Positions 7,300 through 14,323 of a stretch of 64,000 nt of DNA are shown one piece after another. This DNA is from Ramlibacter alkalitolerans (lineage in GTDB: Bacteria > Pseudomonadota > Gammaproteobacteria > Burkholderiales > Burkholderiaceae_C): assembly GCF_016722765.1 (NCBI RefSeq), contig NZ_JAEQND010000008.1:186001-250000 (forward strand). Reading direction: 5' to 3'. Every line of letters begins with the position of its first letter. The stretch's first letter is position 1. Below the pieces are notes generated by a model. It saw only the letters and a list, made by a program, of their open reading frames with translations, ran no database searches and was not told the DNA's origin. Position numbers and translations under genes: made by a program.

Positions 7300-7770
7300 T
7301 CAGTTGCGGTCCGCGCGCGCAGGGCGCGTGGGCGGGCTGCCCGAGTCCGAGGGAGTCATGCCTGCGCTGCTGCCGCTGTCCGCACCGCCGGCCGGCGGCA
7401 TCGCGCCCGCGCCCGTGGTGGATCCCATCGTCGAAGAGCCGCTCGAGGCGTCCGCCCCGGCGCCGAGCGTGGTTCCTGCCGCATTCGATCCCGTGCCGGC
7501 CGTGCTGGAGCCCGCGCCGGCCGCGCCTGTATTCGCACTCGCGCCCGCACCCAGCGTGCCCGTACCCGCACGCATTCCGGCGCTACCCGCGCCGGTGGAG
7601 CCCGCAGCCGCACCGGTACCCGCACCCGGACCGCCGCCCGCCGACGCCGCGCCCGAAGTGGCGGCGCCGCCCGCGCCTGCCGCACCGCCGGACTGTGCAA
7701 TGGCCATGCTGCCGAGGCCGAGGACCGCCGCAGCGGCCAGGGTGGTCACCGTGTACTTCATTGCTTTCAT
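7300..7770 (-). CDS. Secreted Gly/Ala-rich low-complexity protein
   Basis: A 156-residue protein. The signal peptide MKAMKYTVTTLAAAAVLG ends at MAIAQ. The mature chain is a Gly/Ala/Ser/Thr repeat region with scattered Pro and Met and no Cys. The ATG at 7770 is preceded by AAGGA at a good distance; an ATG 9 nt further in is an alternative. It resembles the protein at 5923-6336 in signal peptide, composition and upstream motif, but ends in PPTRPARADRN instead of a Lys-rich tail. The function is unknown. Its composition could come from slippage-prone GC repeats, but the signal peptide, RBS and terminator argue for a real gene. Confidence 0.75.
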   Translation of the reverse strand: MKAMKYTVTTLAAAAVLGLGSMAIAQSGGAAGAGGAATSGAASAGGGPGAGTGAAAGSTGAGSAGMRAGTGTLGAGASANTGAAGAGSSTAGTGSNAAGTTLGAGADASSGSSTMGSTTGAGAMPPAGGADSGSSAGMTPSDSGSPPTRPARADRN

Positions 7771-7898
7771 CGCATTTCCTTCCGATCGGTTGTCGCCCGC
7801 CGCGATCGCTCGCGACGGCACTGCCATCTTGGGAAGGCCTTCGCCATGCCACGTGCGCGTCCTTCGTGGCGCGCCGTCGGCCGGCACCCGCCAGGCGC

Positions 7899-7915
7899 GT
7901 AGGAAAATCCGAAGC
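7899..7915 (-). promoter_or_regulatory. GCTTCGGATYTTCCTAC motif, copy 2
   Basis: GCTTCGGATTTTCCTAC on the reverse strand, about 130 nt upstream of the gene at 7300-7770. It is nearly identical to the copy at 6454-6470. Confidence 0.4.
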
Positions 7916-7967
7916 CGAGCCAGGCAGACGGCGCTCGCGCGGGCCTCCTGGCTTATGCTGCACGCCC

Positions 7968-8324
7968 ATGAGCCTCAGGTTCGACGTCGAGCATCGGGAC
8001 GGCTATTCCGTTGTCCGTGTCGAGGGCGCGCCGTCGCTCGGCCAGTTCCTGTCCTTCCTCCACCTCATCGCCGTGGAGACCACGAGCTGGAACTCGCGGC
8101 GCGCGCTGTTCGACTTGCGCGGCGTCCAGACCCTGACCAGCTTCACCGAGCACTACGCCATCGGCGAAGAAGCTGCGCGGCAGCTTTCGCACCTGCACCG
8201 CGTCGCCTCGCTGGTGGAGCCGGGCCGCATCACGCGTGCGAGCGAGAAGACGGCGCAGCGCTCGGGCATGAACCTCGTCGTGTTCACCGACGAGGCCGCT
8301 GCCATCGCCTGGCTGACCGCCTGA
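7968..8324 (+). CDS. STAS/SpoIIAA-like domain protein
   Basis: A 118-residue soluble protein (MSLRFDVEHRDGYSVVRVEG) with the alternating strand-helix pattern of SpoIIAA-like/STAS domains: an N-terminal pair of strands, RRALFDLRGVQTL as the central strand, and LVVFTDEAAAIAWL at the end. Such proteins bind partners or lipids. A TATGCT -10-like element lies about 10 nt before the ATG, so the leader is very short. It is divergent from the secreted protein gene and convergent with the molybdenum hydroxylase genes. The exact role is unknown. Confidence 0.75.
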   Translation: MSLRFDVEHRDGYSVVRVEGAPSLGQFLSFLHLIAVETTSWNSRRALFDLRGVQTLTSFTEHYAIGEEAARQLSHLHRVASLVEPGRITRASEKTAQRSGMNLVVFTDEAAAIAWLTA

Positions 8325-8341
8325 GCAGCGGCTTCAGGCGG
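8317..8341. terminator. Hairpin holding both convergent stop codons
   Basis: CCGCCTGA (8317-8324) pairs perfectly with TCAGGCGG (8334-8341) across a 9-nt loop. Each arm contains the TGA stop of one of the convergent genes. No U-tract follows; it may be a bidirectional terminator. Confidence 0.45.
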
Positions 8342-10481
8342 CCAGCGCGGCGCGCTGCACGCGGTCCCACGTCAGCGGCATCTCGCGCACGCGCACGCCC
8401 ACCGCATCGAACACGGCGTTGCCGATCGCTGCGGCCAGCGGCCCATGCGTCGGTTCGCCGGCGCCCAGGGATTTCTCCTGCGGCCGGTCCAGCAGTGCGA
8501 TCTCGACGGCGGGCACTTCGGAGAAGCGCAGGATGGGATAGGCGCCCCAGCGGTCGCTGGTCACGCGCGTGCGGTCGAACTGCACCGCTTCCTTGAGCAC
8601 CCAGCTCACGGTCTGGATCGCGCCGCCTTCGAGCTGGTTCTTCACGCCGTCGGCATGGACCACGCGGCCGACGTCGACCGCCAGCCAGACCCGGCGCACG
8701 CGGATGTCCTGCTGCACCTCGACCTGCGCGACGGCCGCGCACCAGGCGCCGTTGTTCTTGTAGCGCGCGAAGCCCAGGCCCCAGCCCTCGCCTTCGGTCT
8801 TGGCGCGCTGGCGCCAGTGGGCCATCGCCGCGACCTGCTCCAGCACGGCGCGGCTGCGCGGATCCTGCAGGTGGCGCAGGCGGAAATCGAGCGGGTCGGC
8901 GCCCAGTTCCGCCGCGATCTCGTCGAGGAAGCATTCGGCCGCGAACACGTTGCAGTGGGCGCCCAGCGAGCGCAGCGAGGACGTGCGCAGCGGCATGGTC
9001 AGCAGCCGGTGGTTGACGATGCGGTGCGTCGCGAAGCCGTACTCCGGAATGGAATTGCGCTCGGCGCCGGCGCCGGTGGCGACCGGCACGTTGATCGAGA
9101 CCTGGGGCGGGAAGGCTTGCTGCAGCAGCGGCGCCGCATGGAACACCGGCACCGGCATCCGGCCCGGCCGCATGCTGTGCCCGTTGGACCAGATCTCGTG
9201 CTCCCAGGCGACGATGCGGCCTTGCGCATCGACACCGGCGCGCAGGTCGACGGCCATGACGGCACCGAAGGGTGAGCAGCACAGTTCGTCCTCGCGGGTC
9301 CAGCGGACCTGCACCGCGCGGCCGGGCACGGCGCGCGCGATCAACGCCGCGTCGACGGCAGCGTCGTCGGCGCCGTTGTGCCCGTAGCAGCCGGCGCCCG
9401 GCACGTGGCTGACGGTGATCGCCTGCGCCGGAATGCGCAGCAGCAGTGCCAGGTCCCGCTGCATCGGATACACGCCCTGCGCGTGCGTCCAGACCTCGAC
9501 GTTGCCATTCGCGTCCCAGCGCGCCAGGCCACAGGAAGGGCCGATCGATGCGTGCGCCAGGTAGGGACGCGCGTAGCTCGCCTGGAAGGTCCGCACGGGC
9601 GTCGGCGCCGGGTCCGCCGGCTTCTTCTCGTCGACCACGCTGGTTTCCACCGGCTGCGAGCGCAGGAAGGCCGGCAGGGCATCCATGTCCGGCAGGCTTT
9701 CGCGTTCGCTCCAGCGCGCCACCGCCTTGAGCTTGCGCAGGGCACGGTCCGCTTCGTGGTCGCCCTGCGCGATCACGCCGAGGAAGCTGCCGTCGCGCAC
9801 CACCCGCACGACGCCGGGCAGCGCCTCGACGGCAGCGAGGTCCACGTCCAGCAGGCTGGCCGCCGGCGACGGAGGATGGGCGACGCGCGCGTACAGCATG
9901 CCGGGCAGCACGAGGTCGTGCAGGAAGGCCGGGCGGCCCAGCACCTTGTCGGGCAGGTCCAGGCGCGCGGGGGCCTCCGGCGCGTCCTGCGTCGGCGGCT
10001 TCGCCCGCGCACGGCCGCTGGCCTCGCGATCGAGCAGCGCCGGGTCCGCCAGTTCCCAGTAGCTGGTGCGCAGCGAGGGCACGCCGCGCACCGCGATCTC
10101 GCCGTCGCGCACCTGCAGGTCGTCGACCGCGACCTCCAGCCGCTGTGCCGCCGCGTGCAGGTAGATCTCGCGCGCCTCCGCGCAGACCTGCCGCAGCGCG
10201 CTGCCGGAGTCCTGCACCGACAGGCTGCCCGACGTGAAGCCTTCGTTGGGGGCGCCGGCGGTGCTGGCGCGCACCATCTCGATCCGGCCGGGCGCGACGT
10301 CGAGCTCCTGCGCCACGATGGCCGCCAGCGCGGTCGTGATGCCCTGGCCCAGTTCGACCTTGCCGCTGCGCACCTCGACCCGGCCCTCGCGAAGGATCGC
10401 CAACCACTGGGAGAGGCGCGGGTTGGCTTTCAGGCTGGTGGGCAGTTCGCCGGGGGGAGTGCCTTCGTGCGGCGCGCTCAT
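8334..10481 (-). CDS. Molybdopterin-binding subunit of a two-subunit xanthine dehydrogenase-family oxidoreductase
   Basis: A 715-residue protein of the xanthine oxidase/aldehyde dehydrogenase large-subunit family. Visible family features are RVEVRSGKVELGQGITTALAAIVAQELDV near residues 30-60, a middle a/b hammerhead region (VLGRPAFLHDLVLPGMLYARV), GAGCYGHNGADDAA and, near the end, the Moco-binding stretch GGAIQTVSWVLKEAV. The N-terminus is short and there is no separate FAD subunit gene, which matches isoquinoline 1-oxidoreductase/IorB-type and related membrane-linked enzymes that hydroxylate N-heterocycles or aldehydes. The start ATG overlaps the stop of the [2Fe-2S] subunit gene (ATGA). No XdhC-like maturation gene lies nearby. 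The substrate is unknown. Confidence 0.9.
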   Translation of the reverse strand: MSAPHEGTPPGELPTSLKANPRLSQWLAILREGRVEVRSGKVELGQGITTALAAIVAQELDVAPGRIEMVRASTAGAPNEGFTSGSLSVQDSGSALRQVCAEAREIYLHAAAQRLEVAVDDLQVRDGEIAVRGVPSLRTSYWELADPALLDREASGRARAKPPTQDAPEAPARLDLPDKVLGRPAFLHDLVLPGMLYARVAHPPSPAASLLDVDLAAVEALPGVVRVVRDGSFLGVIAQGDHEADRALRKLKAVARWSERESLPDMDALPAFLRSQPVETSVVDEKKPADPAPTPVRTFQASYARPYLAHASIGPSCGLARWDANGNVEVWTHAQGVYPMQRDLALLLRIPAQAITVSHVPGAGCYGHNGADDAAVDAALIARAVPGRAVQVRWTREDELCCSPFGAVMAVDLRAGVDAQGRIVAWEHEIWSNGHSMRPGRMPVPVFHAAPLLQQAFPPQVSINVPVATGAGAERNSIPEYGFATHRIVNHRLLTMPLRTSSLRSLGAHCNVFAAECFLDEIAAELGADPLDFRLRHLQDPRSRAVLEQVAAMAHWRQRAKTEGEGWGLGFARYKNNGAWCAAVAQVEVQQDIRVRRVWLAVDVGRVVHADGVKNQLEGGAIQTVSWVLKEAVQFDRTRVTSDRWGAYPILRFSEVPAVEIALLDRPQEKSLGAGEPTHGPLAAAIGNAVFDAVGVRVREMPLTWDRVQRAALAA

Positions 10482-10954
10482 GCCGTCGCTCCCGCCTGCG
10501 CCGCGCGCAGCACCGCGCGCACGATGCGGTTGTGCGCACCACAGCGGCACAGGTGCCTGTCCAGCGCCGCGCGCACCTCGGCCTCGCTGGGTTGCGGCAC
10601 GCGCGCCAGCAGTTCGGTCGCGCTGACGAGGATGCCGGACAGGCAATAGCCGCACTGCCCGGCCTGCTCCTGCAGCAGGGCCTGCTGCAGCGCGCTCGGG
10701 CGGCCGTTCTCGGCCAGTCCTTCGACGGTGACGATCGCGCGACCCTGCACGGCAGCGACGGGCGTGTCGCAGGCCGGGACCGACACGCCATCGAGCAGCA
10801 CGTGGCAGGCACCGCACTCGCCCGCGCCGCAGCCGAAGCGCGTGCCGACCAGGCCGAGGGCGTTGCGCAGCACGTCGAGAAGCGGCGTGTTTTCCTCCGC
10901 CTGCACGCTGCGGTCGCTGCCGTTGATGCGCAGGTGGAACGTCGTGGTCTGCAT
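10478..10954 (-). CDS. [2Fe-2S] subunit of the molybdenum hydroxylase
   Basis: A 158-residue small subunit (MQTTTFHLRINGSDRSVQ) with the plant-type ferredoxin motif CGAGECGAC near residues 42-50, a further Cys at PACDTP, and the C-terminal helical cluster with CGYC and CRCG. It passes electrons from the molybdenum centre of its partner. The length is that of IorA-like subunits. It is the first gene of a two-gene operon and overlaps the large-subunit gene by 4 nt. The start ATG at 10954 has GGAGA upstream. It is divergent from the thi operon, and the shared intergenic region carries a GC-rich repeat of family C. Confidence 0.93.
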   Translation of the reverse strand: MQTTTFHLRINGSDRSVQAEENTPLLDVLRNALGLVGTRFGCGAGECGACHVLLDGVSVPACDTPVAAVQGRAIVTVEGLAENGRPSALQQALLQEQAGQCGYCLSGILVSATELLARVPQPSEAEVRAALDRHLCRCGAHNRIVRAVLRAAQAGATA

Positions 10955-10989
10955 CGGCCAGGTCTCCTTTTTCCCGGACTCTACGTTCT

Positions 10990-11048
10990 TTCTTCCTCCC
11001 CCTCCGGAGGAGGGCCGGGGTGGGGGCACTCCCTCAGGGGGGAAGGGA
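10990..11048. repeat. Repeat family C, GC-rich inverted repeat
   Basis: TTCTTCCTCCCCCTCCGG is followed by AGGAGGGCCGGGGTGGG and a further CCCTC/GAGGG-type stretch. A related short copy occurs at 55349-55381. It lies between the divergent molybdenum hydroxylase and thi promoters. Confidence 0.6.
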
Positions 11049-11063
11049 AATCCGGGACGCGCG

Positions 11064-11069
11064 TATACT
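11064..11069 (+). promoter_or_regulatory. -10 element (TATACT) of the thi operon
   Basis: TATACT closely matches the sigma-70 -10 consensus and lies a few bases before the TPP riboswitch begins. No strong -35 box is visible. Confidence 0.6.
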
Positions 11070-11073
11070 CGTC

Positions 11074-11172
11074 CTCGCTCCGGGGTGCGAGCGGCCGCAG
11101 GCCGCCTTCGCTGAGATGGCAACACCAAACCCGTGAACTTGAACCGGTTCGTACCGGCGTAAGAAGAGCTTG
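11074..11172 (+). promoter_or_regulatory. TPP riboswitch (THI element)
   Basis: The aptamer core is clear: GGGGTGC opens it, CTGAGA lies at 11111-11116, ACCCGTGAACTTG at 11129-11141, and CCGG-N-ACCGGCGTAAGAA closes it with the P4/P5 elements. It precedes thiO by about 125 nt. When thiamine pyrophosphate is abundant it should lower expression of thiO-thiS-thiG. The expression platform lies between 11175 and 11297 and contains GC-rich pairing segments; whether it acts on transcription or translation cannot be decided by eye. Confidence 0.93.
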
Positions 11173-11297
11173 TCGGGCCAGGCCCTCCCTCAAGGGCCGC
11201 AAGCGTCCCGCCATCCCTCCGGAGCACTGCTCGTTCGCGAAAGGGATGGCCGCATGCAACTTCTCCTCCGTTATCTCCCCCGCACCGGCACGCGCCG

Positions 11298-12389
11298 ATG
11301 AAGATCGGCATCGCCGGCGCCGGCCTGCTCGGGCGCCTGCTCGCGCAGCAGCTGGCGCGCGCCGGCCACGAGGTGCACGTGTTCGATCCGGCCGCGGACG
11401 CGCAGGCCCGCGGGGCGGCGGGGTGGACGGCGGCCGGCATGCTGAGCCCGGTGGCGGAGCTGGAATGCGCGGACGAGGACGTGTTCGCGCTGGGGGTGCG
11501 CTCGATCGAACTGTGGCCGCGGATCCTGGCGCAGCTCGAGGTCCCGGTGGAGTTCAGCCGCGAGGGGAGCCTGCTGGTGGCGCATCGGGGGGATGAGGGC
11601 GCTGCGCGCCGGGTGCTGGAGGTGCTCGAGGACAGGATGGGAGCTCTGGGTTCCCGCCTTCGCGGGAATGACGGAGGGGGCCGCGGGAATGACGGAGGGG
11701 GGCGCGGGAATGACGCTGAACCCATCCAGAGGCTCGAGGCCGGGCAGGTGCGCGAGCTCGAGCCCTCCGTCCGCGGGCCGGCGCATGCGTGGTTCATTCC
11801 GGGCGAAGGCCGCATCCACACCGTGCAGGCGATGCACGCGCTGGCCGCCGGCGCGCGCGACGTGCAGTGGCACTGGGGCCGCGCCATCGCTGCCGTGCAT
11901 GCCGGCGAACTGCAGGCCGGCGAGGGCACGCAGCGTTTCGACCATGTGTTCGACGTGCGCGGCACCGGCGCGCGGCCGCAGTTGCCGGTGCGCGGCGTGC
12001 GCGGCGAGATCTTCTTCCTGCAGGCCCGCGGCCTGGAGCTGAAGCGGCCGGTGCGCCTGCTGCATCCGCGCCATCGCGTCTACCTGGTGCCGCGCGCGCC
12101 GGACCTGGTGGTGGTCGGCGCCAGCGAGATCGAGAGCGAGGACCGCTCGCCGGTCTCGCTGCGCAGCACCGTCGAACTGCTGGCCGCCGCCCACAGCGTG
12201 GTGCCCGAACTCGCCGAGGCGCGCATCGTGCACAGCGAAACCAACCTGCGCCCCGCCCTCCCCGACAACCTGCCGGTGCTGCACTCGCAGCCCGGCCTCA
12301 CCCGCATCAACGGCCTGTTCCGCCACGGCTGGCTCATCGCGCCGGCCCTGGTGGAACGGGCCGTTGGCGCGATGACGAATGACGAATGA
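11298..12389 (+). CDS. thiO: Glycine oxidase ThiO (FAD-dependent) with an in-frame repeat insertion
   Basis: A 363-residue FAD-dependent amine oxidase. The Rossmann motif MKIGIAGAGLLGRLLAQQLA starts the protein, GWTAAGMLSP follows and ETNLRPALPDNLP lies near the C-terminus, as in ThiO/DadA relatives. It makes the iminoglycine (dehydroglycine) used for the thiazole ring. It is the first gene after the TPP riboswitch, followed by thiS and thiG. Residues 117-139 (LGSRLRGNDGGGRGNDGGG) are translated from a family A half-element plus two 21-bp tandem units and look foreign: a Gly/Asn/Asp-rich heptad repeat between two conserved parts. The frame is kept, so a functional enzyme is possible. Confidence 0.9.
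   Translation: MKIGIAGAGLLGRLLAQQLARAGHEVHVFDPAADAQARGAAGWTAAGMLSPVAELECADEDVFALGVRSIELWPRILAQLEVPVEFSREGSLLVAHRGDEGAARRVLEVLEDRMGALGSRLRGNDGGGRGNDGGGRGNDAEPIQRLEAGQVRELEPSVRGPAHAWFIPGEGRIHTVQAMHALAAGARDVQWHWGRAIAAVHAGELQAGEGTQRFDHVFDVRGTGARPQLPVRGVRGEIFFLQARGLELKRPVRLLHPRHRVYLVPRAPDLVVVGASEIESEDRSPVSLRSTVELLAAAHSVVPELAEARIVHSETNLRPALPDNLPVLHSQPGLTRINGLFRHGWLIAPALVERAVGAMTNDE
11646..11714. repeat. Family A half-element plus two 21-bp units inside thiO
   Basis: CTGGGTTCCCGCCTTCGCGG and AATGAC form the family A half-site. Two direct 21-bp units, each beginning GGGAATGACGGAGGGGG, follow. The same 21-bp unit is tandemly repeated at 54168-54320. The total length of 69 bp is a multiple of three, so the thiO frame is preserved. 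Confidence 0.85.
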
Positions 12390-12393
12390 CGTT

Positions 12394-12600
12394 ATGAGCT
12401 GCCTGATCACTGTCAATGGCGAAGCGCGCAGCGTGGACGAGGCTTCGACGCTGGCCGACCTGGTCGCCGCGCTCGGCCAACCGCCCAACGCGCTGGCCAC
12501 CGCCGTCAACGGCGAATTCGTGCCCCGTTCGGAGCGTGCCACCGTGCGCCTGCGCGAAGGCGACGCCGTCTTCACTTTCCAACCCATCACCGGAGGATGA
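12394..12600 (+). CDS. thiS: Sulfur carrier protein ThiS
   Basis: A 68-residue ubiquitin-like sulfur carrier ([20 protein letters not shown]) ending in the required Gly-Gly (PITGG), which is adenylated and thiocarboxylated before it hands sulfur to ThiG. The ATG at 12394 is preferred; an in-frame ATG at 12379 overlaps the thiO 3' end. The stop overlaps the thiG start by 4 nt (ATGA), so the two are translationally coupled. There is no thiF or thiE gene next to it, so activation must come from elsewhere. Confidence 0.92.
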   Translation: MSCLITVNGEARSVDEASTLADLVAALGQPPNALATAVNGEFVPRSERATVRLREGDAVFTFQPITGG

Positions 12601-13382
12601 ACACCATGGGACTTCGCATCGCAGACACGGAACTGGCCAGCCGCTTCTTCCTGGGCACGGCCGGCTACCCTTCGCCGCAGGTGCTGCGCGAGGCCATCGT
12701 CGCCTCCGGCACGCAGGTCGTCACGCTGAGCCTCAAGCGCCAGCTCGCCAACGCCGGCACGCCCAACGACTTCTACAAGCTGATCCGCGAAAGCGGCGCC
12801 CGCCTGCTGCCCAACACCGCGGGCTGCCGCACGGCCAAGGAAGCGATCGCGATGTCGAGGATGGCACGCGAGATGTTCGAGACGAACTGGATCAAGCTGG
12901 AGGTGATCGGCGACGAGTACACGCTGCAGCCCGATCCCTTCGAGCTGGTGGAGGCGGCCCGCACGCTGGTGCGCGACGGCTTCGAGGTGCTGCCCTATTG
13001 CACCGACGACCTGGTGAGCTGCCAGCGCCTGCTGGACGCCGGCTGCAGGATCCTGATGCCCTGGGGCGCGCCGATCGGCTCCGGCCAGGGCCTGCTCAAT
13101 CCCAGCGCGCTGCGCACCCTGCGGGCCCGCCTGCCGGACGTGACGCTGGTGGTCGACGCCGGCATCGGCTCGCCGCGCGATGCGGTGCAGGCGATGGAAC
13201 TGGGCTACGACGCCGTGCTGGTCAACACCGCCGTGTCGCAGGCGAAGGACCCGGTGAAGATGGCGCAGGCCTTCCGCCTCGGCGTCGAGTCGGGCCGGCT
13301 CGCCTACGAGGCGGGGGTCATGGCGAGGCAAGACATGGCGGTGCCGAGCACGCCGGTCACCGGCCAACCCTTCACCCTCTGA
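12597..13382 (+). CDS. thiG: Thiazole synthase ThiG
   Basis: A 261-residue TIM-barrel thiazole synthase that joins deoxyxylulose-5-phosphate, the ThiS thiocarboxylate and dehydroglycine. The Schiff-base lysine lies in [17 protein letters not shown] near residue 100. Phosphate-binding and family motifs include [20 protein letters not shown] and [37 protein letters not shown]. The length is typical. It is the last thi gene of the riboswitch operon; xth follows 4 nt later and may be read through. Confidence 0.97.
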   Translation: MNTMGLRIADTELASRFFLGTAGYPSPQVLREAIVASGTQVVTLSLKRQLANAGTPNDFYKLIRESGARLLPNTAGCRTAKEAIAMSRMAREMFETNWIKLEVIGDEYTLQPDPFELVEAARTLVRDGFEVLPYCTDDLVSCQRLLDAGCRILMPWGAPIGSGQGLLNPSALRTLRARLPDVTLVVDAGIGSPRDAVQAMELGYDAVLVNTAVSQAKDPVKMAQAFRLGVESGRLAYEAGVMARQDMAVPSTPVTGQPFTL

Positions 13383-13386
13383 CGCC

Positions 13387-14184
13387 GTGAAGATCGCCAC
13401 CTTCAACGTCAACGGCGTGAAGGGGCGGCTGCCCCGGCTGCTGGAATGGCTGCAGGAGGCGCAGCCGGACGTCGCCTGCCTGCAGGAGATCAAGACGGCC
13501 GACGCGACCTTTCCCATCAAGCCCTTCGAGGACGCCGGCTACGGCGTGCTGGTGCACGGGCAGCGGGCGCACCACGGGGTGGCGATCCTGGCGCGCGGCG
13601 AGACGCCGGTCGAAGTGCGGCGCGGCCTCCCCGGCGAGCCCGAGGACGTGGCGGCGCGCTGGCTGGAGGCGAAGGTGCGCGGGCTGCATGTGGTCTCCGT
13701 GTACCTGCCGAACGGCAACCCGGTGCCCAGCCCGAACTTCGACTACAAGCAGCGCTGGATGGAGCGCCTCGTGGCCTATGGCGAGGACTTGCTGGCGGCG
13801 GGCGCACCGACGGTGCTGGCCGGCGACTTCAACGTGGTGCCGACCAACGCCGACATCTACAACGCGGGCAGCTGGCGCTTCGACGCCGTGCTGCAACCCG
13901 AGACGCGCGAGAAGTGGGAGCGCTTCGTGGCGCAGGGCTGGGTCGATGCCACCCGGCACCTGCATCCGAAGGAGCGGATCTACACCTTCTGGGTCAACGA
14001 GGCGGCGTTCCACCGCAATGCGGGCTTCCGCATGGATTTCCTCATGCTATCGCCGGCGCTGGTGCCGGCGCTGCAGGCGACGGGCGTGGATGCGGCCCAT
14101 CGCGGGCGGGAGAAGCCGAGCGACCATGCGCCGGTGTGGATCGAGGTCGACGAAGCGGCGGTTGCACGGAGCAGCGCCTCGTAG
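13387..14184 (+). CDS. xth: Exodeoxyribonuclease III
   Basis: A 265-residue exonuclease III/AP endonuclease family enzyme for base-excision repair. Visible motifs: NVNGVKGR at the start, LQEIKTAD with the metal-binding Glu near residue 34, YLPNGNP, the catalytic GDFNVVP near residue 150, RMDFLMLS, and the terminal SDHAPVWIE with the catalytic His. It starts with GTG at 13387, 4 nt after thiG. The stop codon TAG is the first three bases of family B repeat copy B1 (GTAGGCTGGC), so the last residues (RSSAS) may be recent. Confidence 0.95.
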   Translation: MKIATFNVNGVKGRLPRLLEWLQEAQPDVACLQEIKTADATFPIKPFEDAGYGVLVHGQRAHHGVAILARGETPVEVRRGLPGEPEDVAARWLEAKVRGLHVVSVYLPNGNPVPSPNFDYKQRWMERLVAYGEDLLAAGAPTVLAGDFNVVPTNADIYNAGSWRFDAVLQPETREKWERFVAQGWVDATRHLHPKERIYTFWVNEAAFHRNAGFRMDFLMLSPALVPALQATGVDAAHRGREKPSDHAPVWIEVDEAAVARSSAS

Positions 14185-14310
14185 GCTGGCGGTGAGCCGC
14201 GAAGCGCGAACCCCAGCGCTTGCCATCGCCGCCTGAGCGCTGGGGTTCCGGCGCTTCGCGCGTCACCGCCAGCCTACGGAAGTCACCACCAGCCTACGAA
14301 AGTCACCCCC
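14181..14310. repeat. Dispersed repeat family B, copy B1 with a partial second copy
   Basis: The left end GTAGGCTGGCGGTGAGC pairs with the right end TCACCGCCAGCCTAC, and the inner part has GAACCCCAGCG against CGCTGGGGTTC. Full copy 14181-14278; a right-end fragment follows to 14310. It lies between the convergent genes xth and the FAH hydrolase and supplies the xth stop codon. Confidence 0.88.
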
Positions 14311-14323
14311 AAGCCAGCGCGCG

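Noticed and set aside
11271..13520. A 749-codon reverse-strand frame opposite thiO-thiS-thiG
   Set aside because: The + strand has complete ThiO, ThiS (ending Gly-Gly) and ThiG motifs. The reverse frame has shadow composition (His/Ala/Arg-rich).
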